From the NCBI RefSeq assembly GCF_000733295.1, contig NZ_JPMI01000064.1, positions 1 to 64,000 of the forward strand: DNA of 64,000 nucleotides, read 5' to 3'. Position numbers and translations under genes: made by a program. Below the pieces are notes generated by a model. The model had not been told where the DNA came from. It worked only from the letters and a program-made list of their open reading frames with translations, and did no database searches. Positions 54,625 to 62,699 of the stretch are shown one piece after another. How positions within the stretch are numbered: position 1 is the first letter of the stretch; each line of letters starts with the position of its first letter. The stretch is from Archangium violaceum Cb vi76. GTDB lineage: Bacteria > Myxococcota > Myxococcia > Myxococcales > Myxococcaceae.

Positions 54625-57600
54625 GGTATACCTCCGGACAATTTCTCTGGCAGCTTGAGTGCCGCTCGCAGCTGCATTGTCTTCTCCAACATCAGCGATT
54701 CCTCCAAACATATGAGAGTCGTATCTCGTGCGTTTTTCAGGAGGAAAGCTTCCAGTTTCGCTCTGGTAGGCCCACTCAACCCATCTGTGCTGACGAGGAA
54801 TGGCGTCCCTCTAGGCGCCTTCGCCGCGTCCTTGAGTTGGTCGAGTAGGCGCTGGAGTTGCTCGGTCAGCGCCTGCTGCCCTTTGTTGAGCGTCTTCGCA
54901 CGCTGCATTGCCGTCCAGGCGTCGAGCGCCTTACGCCACTTGTTGTCATTCCAGCCCTTGACTTCTACTCCGTGTTGAAGTCTTGAGCGGCCCATCGACG
55001 TCAATTCGCGATCGATGATGTGCCCCCCTTCTAACGGCACCTGCCGCCCTGTCAGACGAAAGCCTGGGAAGAGCTTTTGCGCATTGCGCTCTGTCAATAA
55101 TTCCGCGGCGATTCCTCGGAGTTGCTCACGCGCCCGTAGTTGCTTCGCCAGGTTCCCTGGCTCCGCTGCTGCCTGCTGGAACAGCCTCCAAGGCGTCCGT
55201 GTGTCCCTGGCCATCGCATTGAGATCCTCCAGGGACAGCCCCGTCGCGCGCAGCCAACCCAGGTCCACGCTGCCCTTGCGCGCCTTCCTCGCCAGCTCAA
55301 TCACTGCCTCGACGTCCAATTGAGGGTGCCTGACGAGCCACTCGGCTTGCGACAAGAATGCAAGCGGGTCCTTCAGGCTCGGAGTTCCCGAGCGCCACAG
55401 TAGTTCCGCGAGTGCTGGCTTCGCCGCACCGCGGGTGGCGACACGCATGTTTTCCACCGCGGCGAGGTACGCCTGAGCCTTGTCGGCCGGCAGCGCCGCC
55501 GCTCGCCGTGCCACCGAACCGTAGGCGAGCGTCATCTCCTGGCTCTCCGCCGCCAGCAGCTTCAACGCATCCAATGTCTTCTCTGCCTGCTGGGCCGCGA
55601 GCCCCGCCCTGCGAATGCCGCCGAGGGCCCGTGCAGCGGCGATCTCTCCGCGGATGGCGAAGAAGGCCTGCTTGAAGGCCTCGGCACCGCCAGGAAGAGA
55701 GAACCTCAGCCCGTCCGGTGTCGCAACGGCCTTGCCCTGGGCAAGCATCCGCTCCAGCGTTTTCACCAAGGCCTGGACTGACTCCACCGACTCGCGCATG
55801 CCGGACGAGGCCCGGGCGCCAGCCGCATTCAACGCCAGCCCTCCCCGGTGTACCAGCTCGCGTCCTATACCCGAGGTGGCAAGTTTGTAGATGTCCCGGG
55901 CGGCCAGCGCCACCATGGCCGCGTCATGTACTGCGAGAAAGTCCCGTCCCTCTGGCGTCTGCGACAGCTCGTCCCGGTACGTGTCCACCACCGCCAGAGT
56001 CGCCACCCACGAGATGCGGCCCACGAAGAGGCGCACCGCCGTTCCGCGTGCCGCCGCCAGCGTGCCGCCTTGCGCTACCGTGGCTGGCACTCCTGTCAAC
56101 AGCGGTGCCTTCGTCAGGGCGGAAACGGCGCCGTACACCATGTGCATCTCACTGATTCGGCTCACCGCCGACCACACCAGTGTCGTGTCCGGCGTGGAGG
56201 CGAGCAGGGCCAGCTCCATGGCCGTCATCAGGTGCGTGCGCGGCTGTGGCCCATGCACTTCCAGCCGTACCCATTCCAGTGGGTGCAGAGCCCGGCTGCG
56301 CGGCGCCTCGTCCACCGAGGACAGGTAGCGGGCCTGGAATTCCTGCCGCACCGGCTGGAAGTAAAGCGCCATGCGCCTGGAGGGCCCTACCGCTTCTCCG
56401 GGCAGAGCGGGTTCGGCTCCGAGGCGCACTCCCTGCTGCTCCTCCCACGCCTCCGGCGCCACCAACACCGTGGACACCAGCCCAGAGGGGATGTTGAGCA
56501 GGTATGTCCTCTCGCCCTCACGCCCCAGGTGGAAGGTGGGCAGGGACTCGAGGAGGTCCAACACGAGGGGAAACGAGGCGAGTGCCTTCTGGGTGAAGGC
56601 TCGTCCCAACAACACCTTGCTGTCCGGTGCCTGGGTGCCAAGCAGCTTCTCCAGCGCTCCACTCGAAGTGAGCCTGCGCTCCAGGGGTGGAAATTCCCGG
56701 TCAGGCGTGGACAGCAGTACACGCGCGAGCAGGTCCACTGCCTCCTCCTTCATGTCCGAGGTAAGCGCGGGGCCCGTGAGGATGGTAGTGAAGACGCCCA
56801 GTCGCTCGTCCGGAGTGAGGAGGGCGAGCACGTCATGGTCGAGGGAGACAAGGGGCTGGGGCGCTTGCGGTGTCGCCGTGGCGAGGGCTGTCTGGAGGAG
56901 CTCTCGTCGCAAGGCCGCCAACTCGCCCGTACCGGCGCTCAGCCCCGGCCGCCAGTGCCCCGGTCGAATGAGGAGCGTGCCTGGGTAGTACCAGTAGGCA
57001 TTGCCCTCGGGGTGCTCGAGCGGATCGGGAGCAGCGGCAACGGTGTTGAATTCGGCGCTGTAGCCCCGCCAGCGCCCGTCCTCTCCGGGGATGATGACGC
57101 GCGGGCTTCCACGAGGAGCGTTGCGCACGCGCAGCTCCGCACGCTCCAAAGATGTTTCCTCGGTGAGCAGCAGCAGGGTGCGCACCTGGACACTCGAGCT
57201 GTCGGCGAAATAGAAGCGGCCCACGACGCTGCCCGGAGCGAGGACGGGCGAGCCATCCGTGACGCTGTAGCTCGCCTTGAAGCGTTTGGAACGCAGAGCG
57301 ATGGCCTTCTGCAGGGGCTCGGCGGCGTCTCCGAGAAGGTGCCCGCGCTGCGACTCGTCCCTCAAGGGCTCAAGCGCCTGAAGATACCGGTCGAAGTAGC
57401 TCTGCCCGGCCTCGTCCAGAATGTCCGAGCGTTGAGCCCAGCGCAGGCCGCGCTCCACCAGTGCGGCGGCTCCGGCCCTGTTCAAGGAGGCCACCGCAAG
57501 CTGGGAGCGGCTCCAAACGACATCCGCCTCCAACTGCGCATCCAGGGCATGGCGCATGGTGGCGAGCAACTCCGGCACGAGCGCTGACGGTTGGCGCACG

Positions 57601-58418
57601 CGCACGCAGACGGGGAGGCCCTCCACAGCGCTGGAGGGGGGTGCTCGGGGCTCGATGTCGAAAGCGCCTGCCTCCGCGGTATCCCCGAAGAGTCGCGAGG
57701 CTATTTCCTCACGCGAGGCATACCCGGGAACCCACAGCAACTCGGGCCGAGCCGGGTCCACTTGAACAGGGATTGGCGCCAGGTCGGGCGAGAGGGCAGC
57801 CCACGCGTCGGCCTCGTCCTCGAGCGTGTCCTCCTGCTCGGACTCTGGCGGCTCGTTCTCCAGCCACTCTGGAGGGATTTCCTCCGTAGGGGGGAGGCGC
57901 CAGGCGCGCTCCAGAGCGGGCTCTCCCGCGTACTTCCAGTCCCACTCATACGTGAGGGTGAGGTGCTCTCCGGCGCCAACTCCCTCCGGGACGTCTACCT
58001 CCACCTCCTCCCTTCCGCGCTCGCGGTTGACTACCCGGGGCAAGGCCGCGGGCGGGTAGGCATCGAGCGAGTCCACCCGCAGCCGCTGGTCCTCGCCCCA
58101 ACCGAGCGCCGCTGCGGCGATGACTTCCGCACCTGCCTTCACCACCAGACGGCCCGGATCCACCACACGGAGGGCGAGTACGCCGTCCTTCCAGTCTTCC
58201 AGGCGGGGGCTGAGGGCTTCCGCTCGCGAATGCGCTTCGGCCGAGAGCGTCACCCGCACTCGTCTCAACTCCGCGCCGGCCGCGCTCATGCTGACCACGA
58301 GACAGCTCGCGAGCAGGAGAGCCTGGAAACCTCCCCAGGGCTTCAGGGCCACCAGGGCGGTGCCGAGGCTGTCCCCTCCAGGGCGCTTTCGGACGACGAT
58401 TGCGTAGTCCTTCGCCAT
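54621..58418 (-). CDS. Large polymorphic toxin with PD-(D/E)XK-like nuclease tip
   Basis: This 1265-residue protein has an export signal with LLASC, which fits a lipobox, although AAGA further on could be a signal-peptidase I site. A long unassigned body follows, and about residues 700-900 contain hydrophobic and alanine-rich helices. The C-terminal 130 residues contain HIIDRELTS and HGVEVKGW (D about 1137, E1152, K1154), the spacing of a PD-(D/E)XK nuclease. The body is GC-rich, whereas the tip and the immunity gene are AT-richer, typical of swapped toxin tips. It has the SitA-like plan (lipoprotein carrier, nuclease tip, coupled immunity) but is far longer than known SitA proteins. ATG 58418 has AAGGGG upstream. 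Confidence 0.7.
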   Translation of the reverse strand: MAKDYAIVVRKRPGGDSLGTALVALKPWGGFQALLLASCLVVSMSAAGAELRRVRVTLSAEAHSRAEALSPRLEDWKDGVLALRVVDPGRLVVKAGAEVIAAAALGWGEDQRLRVDSLDAYPPAALPRVVNRERGREEVEVDVPEGVGAGEHLTLTYEWDWKYAGEPALERAWRLPPTEEIPPEWLENEPPESEQEDTLEDEADAWAALSPDLAPIPVQVDPARPELLWVPGYASREEIASRLFGDTAEAGAFDIEPRAPPSSAVEGLPVCVRVRQPSALVPELLATMRHALDAQLEADVVWSRSQLAVASLNRAGAAALVERGLRWAQRSDILDEAGQSYFDRYLQALEPLRDESQRGHLLGDAAEPLQKAIALRSKRFKASYSVTDGSPVLAPGSVVGRFYFADSSSVQVRTLLLLTEETSLERAELRVRNAPRGSPRVIIPGEDGRWRGYSAEFNTVAAAPDPLEHPEGNAYWYYPGTLLIRPGHWRPGLSAGTGELAALRRELLQTALATATPQAPQPLVSLDHDVLALLTPDERLGVFTTILTGPALTSDMKEEAVDLLARVLLSTPDREFPPLERRLTSSGALEKLLGTQAPDSKVLLGRAFTQKALASFPLVLDLLESLPTFHLGREGERTYLLNIPSGLVSTVLVAPEAWEEQQGVRLGAEPALPGEAVGPSRRMALYFQPVRQEFQARYLSSVDEAPRSRALHPLEWVRLEVHGPQPRTHLMTAMELALLASTPDTTLVWSAVSRISEMHMVYGAVSALTKAPLLTGVPATVAQGGTLAAARGTAVRLFVGRISWVATLAVVDTYRDELSQTPEGRDFLAVHDAAMVALAARDIYKLATSGIGRELVHRGGLALNAAGARASSGMRESVESVQALVKTLERMLAQGKAVATPDGLRFSLPGGAEAFKQAFFAIRGEIAAARALGGIRRAGLAAQQAEKTLDALKLLAAESQEMTLAYGSVARRAAALPADKAQAYLAAVENMRVATRGAAKPALAELLWRSGTPSLKDPLAFLSQAEWLVRHPQLDVEAVIELARKARKGSVDLGWLRATGLSLEDLNAMARDTRTPWRLFQQAAAEPGNLAKQLRAREQLRGIAAELLTERNAQKLFPGFRLTGRQVPLEGGHIIDRELTSMGRSRLQHGVEVKGWNDNKWRKALDAWTAMQRAKTLNKGQQALTEQLQRLLDQLKDAAKAPRGTPFLVSTDGLSGPTRAKLEAFLLKNARDTTLICLEESLMLEKTMQLRAALKLPEKLSGGIP

Positions 58419-58523
58419 ACGGGGTGCCCCTTGAAACAACAACCGCCCGAGAAGGTAGCGGGGATGAAGGGAATTGCCCATGTGGCTTCGACAGTCACCG
58501 CCGGTCCGTGCTACCGAGGAGAC

Positions 58524-59297
58524 GTGAGTGTCTCGGAAAAAGTGGTCCACGAGGCCGACTCTCCCTTCGGGCCCGTGTACGTGGTGGACGTGGGCGACCA
58601 GCGCACGCTCCGCTTCGACAGCCCCGAGGGCACGCTCCAGAGCGCCATCCTCAAGAGCGATCCCACGGCGGTCCCCACCAGCTACGTGCGTGTGGCCACC
58701 GCCGGGCTCGCACTCACCGAGGGCCGCGCCCGCATCCTGGTGGTGGGCCTGGGCGGAGGGGCGTTTCCCATGCTGATGCACCGGCTCCTGCCCCGCCGGT
58801 CACAGGTGGACGTAGTGGAGATCAACCCCGTGGTCGTCGATGTGGCCCGGCGCTTCTTCAATGTCCGGGAGGATGCCCGGCTCCACATCTCGGTGGAGGA
58901 CGGGGCCGACTTCATGGCGCGGCAGGGGCCCCGCTACGACCTCATCTTCCTCGATGCCTTCTGGGACTACGGAACACCGGACCACCTGAAGGAGTCACTC
59001 TTCTTCGAGAACGTCCGTCGCAGGCTGGAGCCTGGGGGAGTCGCGGTGCTCAACATCGCGCTGGAGGAGCAGTGGAGCGTGGCGTCGCGAATCGAGACCT
59101 TCGCCCGGGCCTTCGAGGACTGCGCGATGCTGCGCGGCGCCTCCCGGTACAGCAACCTCATCCTGGTGGGCACCCAGACGCCGTTGCCCTCCGAATCCCT
59201 CTTCCGGCAGCAGCTCTGGCGGCTCGCACGTGAGCTGGATTTCTCCGTACTGATGGAGAGCGTGATGACCTTCGAGCAGGTCAAGGTGTCTTCGTAG
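58524..59297 (+). CDS. Spermidine-synthase-like methyltransferase-fold protein
   Basis: The 257-residue protein has the SAM-binding core of the spermidine synthase family: ILVVGLGGGAFP, VDVVEINPVVVDVARRFF, VEDGADFM and DLIFLDAFWD. Many relatives of this type are not true polyamine synthases, and I cannot assign the substrate. GTG 58524 is preferred because GAGGAG lies close before it; ATG 58464 would add 20 unconserved-looking residues. The gene diverges from the large toxin and its 3' end overlaps the flavoenzyme gene by 17 bases. Confidence 0.8.
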   Translation: MSVSEKVVHEADSPFGPVYVVDVGDQRTLRFDSPEGTLQSAILKSDPTAVPTSYVRVATAGLALTEGRARILVVGLGGGAFPMLMHRLLPRRSQVDVVEINPVVVDVARRFFNVREDARLHISVEDGADFMARQGPRYDLIFLDAFWDYGTPDHLKESLFFENVRRRLEPGGVAVLNIALEEQWSVASRIETFARAFEDCAMLRGASRYSNLILVGTQTPLPSESLFRQQLWRLARELDFSVLMESVMTFEQVKVSS

Positions 59298-60405
59298 GTA
59301 CGGAGCCGTCCTGCCCGGAATGGAGTACGCGCTCCGGATCGAAGGCGGCGGCGATCTCGCTGTGCCCGTGCTCGATGAGCTCCGTCACTGCCCGGCCCGT
59401 GAGTGCGCTCGTGAGGATGCCCTGCCCCGCGTGCCCGCTGGCGATCAGCACCGCCTTCGTCCCCGGGTAGCGGCCAATCAACGGCTTGCCCCCCGGTGTC
59501 ACCGAGCGCAGTCCCGCCCACGCCCTCCCGAAGCGCGCCTCGCGCAGCCTCGGCGCCAGCTTCGCCACCGTGGCCCCCAGGTGCATCAGGCCCGTCGGCG
59601 TCACGTGGCACGCGAACCCCGCGTCCTCCTCCGTAGCCCCCACGACGATCTCCCCCGTGCGCCAGGGCGCCAGGTACGTGGGCCCCGACACCACCCGTGT
59701 CAGCCTCACCTCCGGGTGGAAGATCGTCAGCATCTGCCCTCGCAGGGGCTTCACTGGCAGCGGCGGCAATCCCGCGATTCCTCCCGACCACGCCCCCGCG
59801 CACACCACCAACCTCCCCGCCCGGTGCGTCTCCTGCTCCGTCCGCACCTCCACCCCACCGTCCACCTCGGCCACCGAGCGCGCGCCCTCGCCCAGCCGCA
59901 CCTTCACGCCCCTCCGGTGCAGGTCGTGCAGCAACGCGTTGAGGTAGGCCTCCGTGTCCACCATGAAGCCCTGCTCGGTCACGAAGGCCCCGAGGATCGG
60001 CGTGCCCTCCAGCGCTGGCTCCAGCTCCACCACACGCGCCGCGTCCATCCACGTCCCCAGCCACTCGGGATGGTTCACCGCCTTCTGCCCGAGCGCGTCC
60101 CGGCCCTTCGCGTCCATCGCCACCCGGAGCACGCCCTGCCCCCGGCGCAGGCTCGGGCCGTCATTCAGGGAGGCCAGTTCCTCGGCCAGCGCTCCGTGCG
60201 CCGCTCGCGTGAAGGCGAGCATGTCCGGGTCATCCAGCAGCCGCACCGAGGGAATCGCCACTCCCGCCGCCGCTCGTGAGCCCTGTCCTCCCGGCTCCAC
60301 CGGGTCCAACACCGTCACCCGCGCCCCCGTCGCCGCCAGCCGGCGTGCCACGGACAGGCCCATCACTCCGGCCCCGAGAATGACGACGTCCTGGGTCACA
60401 CTCAT
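59281..60405 (-). CDS. FAD-dependent amino-acid oxidase, glycine-oxidase (ThiO) / DadA-like
   Basis: The 374-residue flavoprotein has VVILGAGVMGLSVARRL for FAD binding, RGQMLTIFHP, an active-site region GATEEDAGF and GHAGQGILTSALTG near the C-terminus. This is the DAO fold of glycine and D-amino-acid oxidases. It may supply the dehydroglycine used in thiazole synthesis, or act on another amine. No thiamin genes are nearby. It overlaps the upstream lantibiotic-dehydratase-like gene (ATGA), so a role in tailoring that pathway's product is an alternative. Confidence 0.82.
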   Translation of the reverse strand: MSVTQDVVILGAGVMGLSVARRLAATGARVTVLDPVEPGGQGSRAAAGVAIPSVRLLDDPDMLAFTRAAHGALAEELASLNDGPSLRRGQGVLRVAMDAKGRDALGQKAVNHPEWLGTWMDAARVVELEPALEGTPILGAFVTEQGFMVDTEAYLNALLHDLHRRGVKVRLGEGARSVAEVDGGVEVRTEQETHRAGRLVVCAGAWSGGIAGLPPLPVKPLRGQMLTIFHPEVRLTRVVSGPTYLAPWRTGEIVVGATEEDAGFACHVTPTGLMHLGATVAKLAPRLREARFGRAWAGLRSVTPGGKPLIGRYPGTKAVLIASGHAGQGILTSALTGRAVTELIEHGHSEIAAAFDPERVLHSGQDGSVPTKTP

Positions 60406-62699
60406 CGCTCAGCCCGCTCCTCGCTCCAGCGCACCGCCTGCATCCGCATCTCGCACGTGTAGCGGCCCCGCTCGTCCTTCAGCCACAGCTGCTCCGGTGC
60501 CGGGTACATCTCCTCCACCGAGAGCTGCTCCGCCCCTCGCGACAGGTACAGCAGCAGCTCCAGCGCGAACGGCGACGCCGTATCGATCAGGTACGGCTTG
60601 CGCTCCACCGTGCTGCGCATGAACACGAAGCGCGGCCAGCCGCTCGCCCGGCGCTCGCGCTCCACCGCGAGCAACAGGTCCATCCCGCTCACCTGCGAGA
60701 ACAGCGTGGTCGGCAGCTCCCACCGCTCCCGCTGGTACACCGCGCCGCCCACGTGGAGCCTCGGCAGGTGCCGGCCCTTGGTGCGCAGCTTCGCGTGCAG
60801 CACCTGCGGGTGCGCCAGCGCCGCGAACGGTGCGTACGTGTTGAAGTCGTCCAGCGGCATGTACAGCGAGAGCCGCTTCCCCTCCCCGTCCACCAGCACC
60901 GGCCCCTCGCGCGTGGGCAGCACCTTCACGTCGTGCGGCTTGAGCGCCCCCTGCTCCACGTCCAGCACGTCCGAGACCGAGTACATCAACTTCCGCCCCG
61001 GATAGACGTAGAAGCCCTTGTTGCGCCGGCGGATGGCCAGTCCCACCAGTCCCTTCGCCTCCGGCTCACGCTCCAGCCACTCGCCCGCCACCGACTGGTA
61101 GCGCGCCCGGTCCGGGTAGAAGGCGCTCAGCCAGCTCCACAGCATCAAGTGGTGGTGCACGCGGGCGCACATCACCTCGAAGCCCTTGTCCGTCGCCGCG
61201 AGGCACACGTCCGGCAGCGAGTAGCGGCCTCCCGGCCGCGAGGTGCCCAGGAAGTCCTCGGGCAGCGTCCGGGAGCGCGACAGATCCTCGTCGAGCAGGA
61301 TGGGCGGTACCGGTGCGAAGCGGCTCCCCGCCACCTGGTCCGGCCGCAACCGCACCGCGTACTCCAGGAAGTCCAGCGGGCGCTCCTCCGAGCCCAGTGC
61401 GTCGCGCACCTGCTCGCGGTAGCTGCGCTGCACGCTGTCCCCGTACGCCGCAGAGAGCCCCAACGCCCCGGACAGCTTCGCCGCCATCTCCTCGCTGAAG
61501 CGCTTCCCCAGCTTCAGCCGGAAGGGCGAGGACGCCTCCTCGTAGAGGATGAGCCGGTCCGAGTACACCTGTCCCTCGCCTCGCCGCGCGGGCTTGCCCG
61601 TGTACTCGGTGAAGCGCGTCTCCAGCGCTTGCAGCAGCTCCCGGCGGCGGACCAGCCCGGCGCCCTCGAACTCGCCGCGCAGGCGCTCCAGCTCATCCAG
61701 CCTCGACCCCCAGCGCTCCCGGGCCTCGGACGCGGGCAGTGCCGCCACCGCCTCGCGCAGGCTCGAGAAGGTGCCGAAGTCGTTCGCCACGAAGGGCAGC
61801 CCCAGCAGCACCAGCGCCGACTTCATCATCGGCACCACCAGCCGTTCCACCGCCTCCACCGGCTGACCCAACGCACTCGAGGCCGCGCTCAACGTCGGCG
61901 ACTCGGGCAGCACCGCGAGCAGCCGCTCCGCCTCCGGCGACAGCGCCACCTCCAGCTTCAACGGCTCGCAGCTCGCCCGGCCCGGCTCCACCTTGAAGAG
62001 GGGGTTGAGCCGCAACGGCAGGTGCCGGCGCACCTCGCGCTCCCGAGCCACGGCCCTCGCCAGCTCGGTGACGGACCAGAACGTCAGGAAGGTGCGCCGC
62101 CGCGTGCTCCCGCTCGGCACCACCCGCACGTCCTCACCGTCCTCACCGTCGCACTCGCCGTAGGAGATGGGGCCGAAGAAGCTCGTCGTCTCGTTCTTCG
62201 CGCAGAAGCGCTGGAGGTACGTGTAGACCTGCCGCTCCACCCGCCGCGCATCCGAGTTGTCCGGCCGCTGCTCCCCCTCCAGGTAGCGCGACCAGACGTT
62301 CTCGTACATCGCCGGGTTGGAGAAGAAGACGGCCTCCTGGATGGCCGGCTCCGCTGCTCGCTCGCGCAGCCGTTTCCGCAGCGCCTGCCGCTCCTCCGTG
62401 TAACGGGCCGACAGCGCCGTGCGGTGCGCACGGTAGCGCTCCAGTGCCTGGGCACAGTCAGGCCCGTACTTCGCCTTGAGCGAGGGCTCCTTGCCCTTCT
62501 CCAGCGCCTCGCGCGCCGAGCGGGCCGCGTCCTCGCCCGCGGCGGTGCGCACGGCCTCCACCAGTGCCCGCTCGTCCTCGAGCAGCGCCGCCACCTCGGA
62601 GCGCAGCCCCTCCGAGAAACCCAGGCCCTCCAGCCAGTCGAACGGGAAACCCGCGTGCCGGAGTACGAAGACCTCGCCCAGCGTCCAGCGCTCGCTCAT
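60402..62699 (-). CDS. Lantibiotic dehydratase N-terminal-domain protein (LanB/PEARL-like)
   Basis: The 765-residue protein matches the N-terminal half of LanB dehydratases, including NETTSFFGPISYG and LRLNPLFKV. That domain transfers an amino acid from aminoacyl-tRNA to a peptide. The separate elimination (SpaB C-terminal) domain is absent, as in PEARL ligases that add amino acids to peptide ends. Glutamylation of serine/threonine with a split partner is the alternative. Its start overlaps the upstream gene's stop (ATGA), and its stop overlaps the flavoenzyme start. No precursor peptide gene is visible. Confidence 0.7.
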   Translation of the reverse strand: MSERWTLGEVFVLRHAGFPFDWLEGLGFSEGLRSEVAALLEDERALVEAVRTAAGEDAARSAREALEKGKEPSLKAKYGPDCAQALERYRAHRTALSARYTEERQALRKRLRERAAEPAIQEAVFFSNPAMYENVWSRYLEGEQRPDNSDARRVERQVYTYLQRFCAKNETTSFFGPISYGECDGEDGEDVRVVPSGSTRRRTFLTFWSVTELARAVAREREVRRHLPLRLNPLFKVEPGRASCEPLKLEVALSPEAERLLAVLPESPTLSAASSALGQPVEAVERLVVPMMKSALVLLGLPFVANDFGTFSSLREAVAALPASEARERWGSRLDELERLRGEFEGAGLVRRRELLQALETRFTEYTGKPARRGEGQVYSDRLILYEEASSPFRLKLGKRFSEEMAAKLSGALGLSAAYGDSVQRSYREQVRDALGSEERPLDFLEYAVRLRPDQVAGSRFAPVPPILLDEDLSRSRTLPEDFLGTSRPGGRYSLPDVCLAATDKGFEVMCARVHHHLMLWSWLSAFYPDRARYQSVAGEWLEREPEAKGLVGLAIRRRNKGFYVYPGRKLMYSVSDVLDVEQGALKPHDVKVLPTREGPVLVDGEGKRLSLYMPLDDFNTYAPFAALAHPQVLHAKLRTKGRHLPRLHVGGAVYQRERWELPTTLFSQVSGMDLLLAVERERRASGWPRFVFMRSTVERKPYLIDTASPFALELLLYLSRGAEQLSVEEMYPAPEQLWLKDERGRYTCEMRMQAVRWSEERAER

